Assembly: GCA_002379985.1 (NCBI GenBank)
Contig: DFVG01000045.1
Location: 63,250 to 127,249, forward strand
Length of the DNA stretch: 64,000 nt
Reading direction: 5' to 3'
Source: Flavobacteriaceae bacterium UBA4166
GTDB taxonomy: Bacteria; Bacteroidota; Bacteroidia; Flavobacteriales; Flavobacteriaceae
The notes under the pieces are model-generated. The model was not told the DNA's origin and searched no databases. It saw only the letters and a list, made by a program, of their open reading frames with translations. This document shows, piece by piece, positions 60,691 to 64,000 of this stretch; the stretch's first letter is position 1, and each line of letters begins with the position of its first letter. The translations under genes and the position numbers were made by a program.

Positions 60691-63034
60691 AAAAGGAATC
60701 GGAACTCTTGATCTTCCGGCAGCAATCGACTTTACCAACGACGGAACCTTTGCGCCGGGTGCCTCTCCGGGAACGCTTGATGTACTAGGTGATTTTGAAT
60801 CTTCAGAATCTTCTGTGCTTGATGTTGAGCTTGAGGGCTACATCGCAGGAACCGAATACGACGTACTTGCCATCAACGGTAATGCCATCATGGAGGGCAA
60901 TGTAAATGTAACCATAGGATTTGATGCAACAGTAGGAGACACCTTTACGATTGCAACCACTACAGGAACCATTACAACCTGCAACTTGGCACAACCTAAT
61001 AACAGTGTCTTTAATGGGTTTGAATATGAATTCAGTGTAGATTGTACCACCATCCCAGATGAGGTCAATCTTACCATTACCGACAAAACTGATATCGAAC
61101 CACCTACGGTTGTCACGCAAGACATAACCATATTTTTGGAGAGTGACGGAGCAGTAACTATTGCTGCGACAGATGTCGATAACGGTTCTGCAGACAATTT
61201 TTCTCCGCAAGCGAATTTAACGTATGCGATTGATATATCCGACTTTAGCTGTGCAGATATAGGCGATAACCCAGTGCTACTCACCGTGACAGATGAAGCC
61301 GGAAATAGTGCTTCGGAAACAGCGATCGTGACCGTCCTTGGAACACCTACCACCTTTTCAGCCGGAACTTGGAGTGCAGGAACTCCTAATGCCGGAAGTA
61401 ATGCGATCATCGCAGGGAATTATAATACCGGTTCAGAGGGGTCTATTGATACTTGTACTTGCGAAGTGGATGCTTCCGGAACAGTAACTGTTGCTGCTGA
61501 AGACTATCTATTTTCAGCAAATAATATTACTGTGAATGGCTCTTTGCTCATTGCACATCAAGGAAGTGTGGTTCAGGAATACGATTTTGCACAAGTAGTG
61601 AAGAACGGAACCATCGAAACTGAAGTGATCACTCCAGATCTTGCTTCCCGAGACTTTATGGTGATGGGGAGCCCCATGTCTTCGGAAACGAGAAATGGAG
61701 TGTTTACCAATGCTTTCCTAGTACTAAATCATAATACTTCTAACTTTTCACCCAATCTAGAGGTCGCAATGGATTTTCCAATGGCGGAAAATTTTGCAGA
61801 CGATAACGGTGATTTTTGGAATGCCTACAGTGGAAACATCACTGTGGGTGAAGGATACATTGTACGACCACAAGCGGGATATGGCGAGCCGGGCGGAATT
61901 TTTACGATGACCTATGAACAAGGAACGCTCAACAATGGGGTAGTGAATCGACCGATCATTTACAACACCCCCGGACCTACCGCGGCGGATAACCGCAATG
62001 CGAGTCCGAATGTCCTTGCCAACCCCTATGCTTCTGCCATAGATGCTGATGCATTGCTTACTGCAAATCCGTTGTTTGGAGAGGTTTATTTTTGGGAGCA
62101 CCTCACCCCTCCCAGTCCGTCGCTCCCAGGCGCCGGAAGCATGAACTTTAGCATGGAAGATATTTCGATGTACAATTTGATGGGCGGAACTGCGGCAGCG
62201 GCTGATCCTTCAGGAATTGATACTGAGCCCAATGGCGTGATCTCCACGGCACAAGGCTTCGGAATTAAAGCGACAGCAGCCGGAACTGCTGTTTTCAACA
62301 ACAGCATGCGCTTAACCAGTGGAAACACGACACTTCGTGCTCCAATAAACAAAGACCGTATGTGGCTGAAAATTCAAAGCACGGCGTATGCGTTGCAAAG
62401 CAACTGTTTAATTGGTTTTACTTCCGAAGCAACCGAAGGAATCGATATAGGCTACGACAGTAATCGACTGGCCACCGTTCTTTCTATTTATTCCGGGATT
62501 GAAGGGTTAGATACTGAATTGGGTATTCAATCCTTACCTGTCTTTGATGAGGAATTGGTTGTCCCTATTGGCTTTTCGACCTTAGTAGATGAAAACACAA
62601 CGTATAAGATCTCGTTGGCTCAACTTGATAGTCCGTTGCTTTCTGATACTACCATTTATCTATACGACAGCTACTTGGATACGCTCACCCTTCTCACCGA
62701 AACAGCCTACGGCTTTAGCAGTGAAAAAGGAAACTTCCCGGATCGCTTTCAGTTGATCTTCCAACCAGAGAATGTGTTGAATGTTCAAGGTACAGCTTCA
62801 GAATTGTTTGTATTGTACCCGAACCCCGCCAGCGATCATGTTATGATTGGAGGACTATCGGAAGCCGCAACGATTATGCTGATCGATATGAGCGGGAGGC
62901 GCGTTCACACTAGTCAAACCGATGGGCAAGGTACTTCCCAAAGAATTATGTTACCACAACTGCCGGATGGAGTGTACACGGTAGTCATTCAAACTGAAAA
63001 AGGAAAGCAAACCAAAAAACTGATCATCCAATAA
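59084..63034 (+). CDS. Main part of the T9SS-sorted repeat surface protein
   Basis: This frame carries the remaining 1316 residues: the rest of the first repeat, three more 183-residue repeats, a HYR-like beta domain (DITIFLESDGAVTIAATDVDN, VTDEAGNSASETAIVTV, about 60950-61350), a region with aromatic and Asp-rich strands, and a type A sorting domain at the end (LYPNPASDHVMIGG, LPDGVYTVVIQTEKGKQTKKLII). The true start is the ATG at 58345; the TTG at 59084 is only where this frame opens. It should be exported by T9SS and anchored at the surface as an adhesin-like protein. A terminator lies at 63215. Confidence 0.85.
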   Translation: MVNTLTGTLDGPIVWANVTTVASSTTATLNFSGPEGVSWILSSLIGGGTLVNEGILNLDTTSTKSILELSTLNNNGLIVIRTSGDLNITDGILNNSASGVIDLQADGGDISYTGTSSRILNNAGLIRRTTTTGTANIDTELNNTGTISVESGELRFQFLNKNLSGGTYHVSSGASLFWNGPITCLGTLDGVLDGELRWNNLVTVSGSTSATYAFTGATGVNWTGGNLEGGGTLINQSQISLTTTSTKSILGLTTLNNEATIALASTGNLNISDGVLNNQASGVIDLQFDTANLSWSGTGVRTLNNFGTIRKTTSAGIAYIETELNNTGTIAVESGELQFRSLNKNLTGGVYNTLPGTRLRWSGPVTLDNTLTGTNDGEIQWSSLVTVTSGTTAALEFSGSGVFNWSLNNLTGGGTLINRSNMVLSTTSTKSILGVTTFSNEGYMAFLNGGNLNVSDGILSNETTGTIDIQSDRADISWSGVGSHIFNNAGLLTKSVESGLVLIYTETTNTGTIDAAIGEIEFSGTNSLNNTPSGIIKGIGTLDLPAAIDFTNDGTFAPGASPGTLDVLGDFESSESSVLDVELEGYIAGTEYDVLAINGNAIMEGNVNVTIGFDATVGDTFTIATTTGTITTCNLAQPNNSVFNGFEYEFSVDCTTIPDEVNLTITDKTDIEPPTVVTQDITIFLESDGAVTIAATDVDNGSADNFSPQANLTYAIDISDFSCADIGDNPVLLTVTDEAGNSASETAIVTVLGTPTTFSAGTWSAGTPNAGSNAIIAGNYNTGSEGSIDTCTCEVDASGTVTVAAEDYLFSANNITVNGSLLIAHQGSVVQEYDFAQVVKNGTIETEVITPDLASRDFMVMGSPMSSETRNGVFTNAFLVLNHNTSNFSPNLEVAMDFPMAENFADDNGDFWNAYSGNITVGEGYIVRPQAGYGEPGGIFTMTYEQGTLNNGVVNRPIIYNTPGPTAADNRNASPNVLANPYASAIDADALLTANPLFGEVYFWEHLTPPSPSLPGAGSMNFSMEDISMYNLMGGTAAAADPSGIDTEPNGVISTAQGFGIKATAAGTAVFNNSMRLTSGNTTLRAPINKDRMWLKIQSTAYALQSNCLIGFTSEATEGIDIGYDSNRLATVLSIYSGIEGLDTELGIQSLPVFDEELVVPIGFSTLVDENTTYKISLAQLDSPLLSDTTIYLYDSYLDTLTLLTETAYGFSSEKGNFPDRFQLIFQPENVLNVQGTASELFVLYPNPASDHVMIGGLSEAATIMLIDMSGRRVHTSQTDGQGTSQRIMLPQLPDGVYTVVIQTEKGKQTKKLIIQ

Positions 63035-63046
63035 TGTAATCGCAAA

Positions 63047-63187
63047 ATGCTCGCCACAGAACTGATAGCGGAACCGACGCTTTCCATTGTTTGGGAAAGT
63101 GAACAGAAGGAAGATTATTTTACTAACTTCCTCCGAACACAGTTTTTAGGCCTTGGCGAAACGTTTCGATTACAAGATTCCATATAG
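63047..63187 (+). CDS. Small hypothetical ORF (46 aa)
   Basis: An ATG-initiated 46-codon frame in the gap after the T9SS gene, followed 27 nt later by a strong terminator. It has no signal peptide, a mixed acidic/aromatic composition (TLSIVWESEQKEDYF, FLRTQFLGLGETF) and codon use like its neighbours, so it could be real. I do not recognise it, and a non-coding 3' tail of the preceding transcript is the alternative. Confidence 0.3.
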   Translation: MLATELIAEPTLSIVWESEQKEDYFTNFLRTQFLGLGETFRLQDSI

Positions 63188-63214
63188 CGTTTCCTCTGGA
63201 AAGATCGTGATACC

Positions 63215-63250
63215 AAACCACCTCAATACAGAAGCCATTGAGGTGGTTTT
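63215..63250 (+). terminator. Intrinsic terminator
   Basis: AAACCACCTCAAT (63215-63227) pairs exactly with ATTGAGGTGGTTT (63237-63249) over a 9-nt loop and a TTTTCTATTTT run follows. It ends the transcript from the T9SS gene before the molybdenum hydroxylase operon. Confidence 0.9.
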
Positions 63251-63323
63251 CTATTTTAGGATAATGACCACGACGAAACGAAAGATCACCTCAATTTTAG
63301 TATCTTAAGTAAAATTTTTCGTG

Positions 63324-63794
63324 ATGATATCCTCTATTCAAATTGTGGTTAATGGAAAACGCCATACCATTACCACTTCTCCCAACACTCCATTGTTATA
63401 CGTACTGCGAAACACCTTGGAATTAAACGGACCTAAATTTGGATGTGGTTTGGAACAGTGTGGTGCCTGTATGGTGCATATCAATGGTGAATGCGGACCT
63501 TCCTGTAGGATTTCTATCGGAGAATTAGAAGGAAAGGAAATCAAAACTATAGAACATCTCGCTAAAGAAAACGGACAATTACATCCCGTGCAACAAGCTT
63601 TTATCGAAGAACAAGCCGCACAGTGTGGGTATTGCACCAATGGCCTTGTGATGAATTCCGTAGCGTTGCTGGAAAAAAATTCAAACCCAACCGAAGAAGA
63701 GATCAAAAATCACCTAAAACGCAATATTTGTAGGTGTGGCGTACATTCACGCGTGGTAAAAGCCGTACAACGAGCCGCAAAAGCAACTCCATGA
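63324..63794 (+). CDS. (2Fe-2S) small subunit of a molybdenum hydroxylase
   Basis: A 156-residue protein with an N-terminal plant-type ferredoxin domain (KFGCGLEQCGACMV and a fourth Cys at GPSCR) and a C-terminal CO-dehydrogenase-like [2Fe-2S] domain (QCGYCTNGL, RNICRCGVHSR). It is the electron-transfer subunit of an isoquinoline-1-oxidoreductase/xanthine-dehydrogenase-type enzyme. ATG at 63324 is preferred to the GTG one codon earlier. Its stop overlaps the next gene's ATG (ATGA), so the two subunits are coupled. Confidence 0.92.
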   Translation: MISSIQIVVNGKRHTITTSPNTPLLYVLRNTLELNGPKFGCGLEQCGACMVHINGECGPSCRISIGELEGKEIKTIEHLAKENGQLHPVQQAFIEEQAAQCGYCTNGLVMNSVALLEKNSNPTEEEIKNHLKRNICRCGVHSRVVKAVQRAAKATP

Positions 63795-64000
63795 AATCAA
63801 CACGAAGAAATTTTATAAAAAAGACCGCTCTGGTAAGTGTTGGATTCTCCTTCCTAAGCACCACCTTGATCGCCTGCGCAAAGACGGAAGGAAAAAATGG
63901 TGCTGCAATGCCCGCGAAGGTTTTGGCAAACAAAGACCAAATTGATGCGTGGCTGCAGGTGTTAGAAGATGGCCGCATTCGCGTATTGACAGGACGAATG
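63791..64000 (+). CDS. Molybdopterin-binding large subunit (partial, 5' end)
   Basis: Only the first 70 codons are in the window. They show a twin-arginine signal (TRRNFIKKTALVSVGF), a possible lipobox (LIAC, Cys28) and the start of the mature domain (QIDAWLQVLEDGRIRVLTGRM), which matches the IorB/aldehyde-oxidase type catalytic subunit. It would be exported folded with its cofactor through Tat and probably held at the membrane by a lipid. The rest lies beyond 64000. Confidence 0.85.
   Translation, partial: MKSTRRNFIKKTALVSVGFSFLSTTLIACAKTEGKNGAAMPAKVLANKDQIDAWLQVLEDGRIRVLTGRM

Noticed and set aside
60838..61410. 190-residue antisense frame inside the T9SS surface protein
   Set aside because: Composition mirrors the repeat-like sense strand; no motif or start context supports it.
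1..64000. tRNA, rRNA, CRISPR arrays, complete insertion sequences or prophage
   Set aside because: Intergenic gaps are short and were read through; none contains cloverleaf-like, rRNA-like, spaced-repeat or transposase sequence.

Overview
This 64 kb window is chromosomal DNA of a marine-type member of the Bacteroidota, most likely Flavobacteriaceae. The evidence is a SusC/SusD pair, type IX secretion (T9SS) sorting tails, many Bacteroidota domains of unknown function (DUF547, DUF4174, DUF6607), a mevalonate-pathway block next to a UbiA-type prenyltransferase, and promoters of the TTG-N19-TAnnTTTG class. Gene density is high. I see no rRNA, tRNA, CRISPR array, complete insertion sequence or prophage.

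Layout. 29-3507: a PfkB sugar kinase, an SSS sodium symporter on the other strand, and a DUF481-type outer-membrane protein. 3620-19602: an arsenosugar biosynthesis cluster with a CMD-family protein, radical SAM ArsS, two DUF2064 (TIGR04282-type) proteins, a SusC/SusD/SSS transport set, a metallophosphoesterase-like protein, a rhodanese, a purine nucleoside phosphorylase, arsenite methyltransferase ArsM, a TIGR04283-type glycosyltransferase, a hemerythrin, two DUF547 proteins and a GH113-like hydrolase. ArsM would methylate arsenite. ArsS would join the dimethylated arsenic to a 5'-deoxyadenosyl group. The phosphorylase could then remove adenine, and the glycosyltransferases could act on the product. 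19736-30086: an FAD/NAD oxidoreductase, a membrane polyferredoxin, three glycosyltransferases, an M28 peptidase, a TolB-like lipoprotein and an unknown lipoprotein.

30145-34959 (minus strand) is a polyamine operon: arginine decarboxylase, agmatinase, a deoxyhypusine-synthase-like protein without the catalytic lysine, and a GNAT-nitrilase fusion. A strong promoter and a leader of about 260 nt with three predicted hairpins precede it. 35292-39335 (minus) holds an RluB/RsuA-like pseudouridine synthase whose catalytic Asp is Gly, a UbiA-type prenyltransferase, mevalonate kinase and diphosphomevalonate decarboxylase. 39437-41323 is a T9SS-exported serine hydrolase.

41570-46133 is a compact signalling module: an ECF sigma factor, a membrane anti-sigma-like protein with periplasmic TPRs, and a 1073-residue TPR-CHAT protease with signal peptide and C-terminal membrane anchor. 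A 12-bp inverted repeat flanks it, and a truncated secreted-protein gene lies just beyond. 46331-52849 holds metabolic genes, including a sugar-porter/fructokinase pair. 53114-58215 is a four-gene operon (DUF6607, ankyrin, DUF2271, PepSY-flavodoxin-reductase), probably for iron-related reduction. 58345-63034 is a large T9SS surface protein with 549-bp tandem repeats, broken by a single extra G. The window ends in a molybdenum hydroxylase operon cut by the edge.
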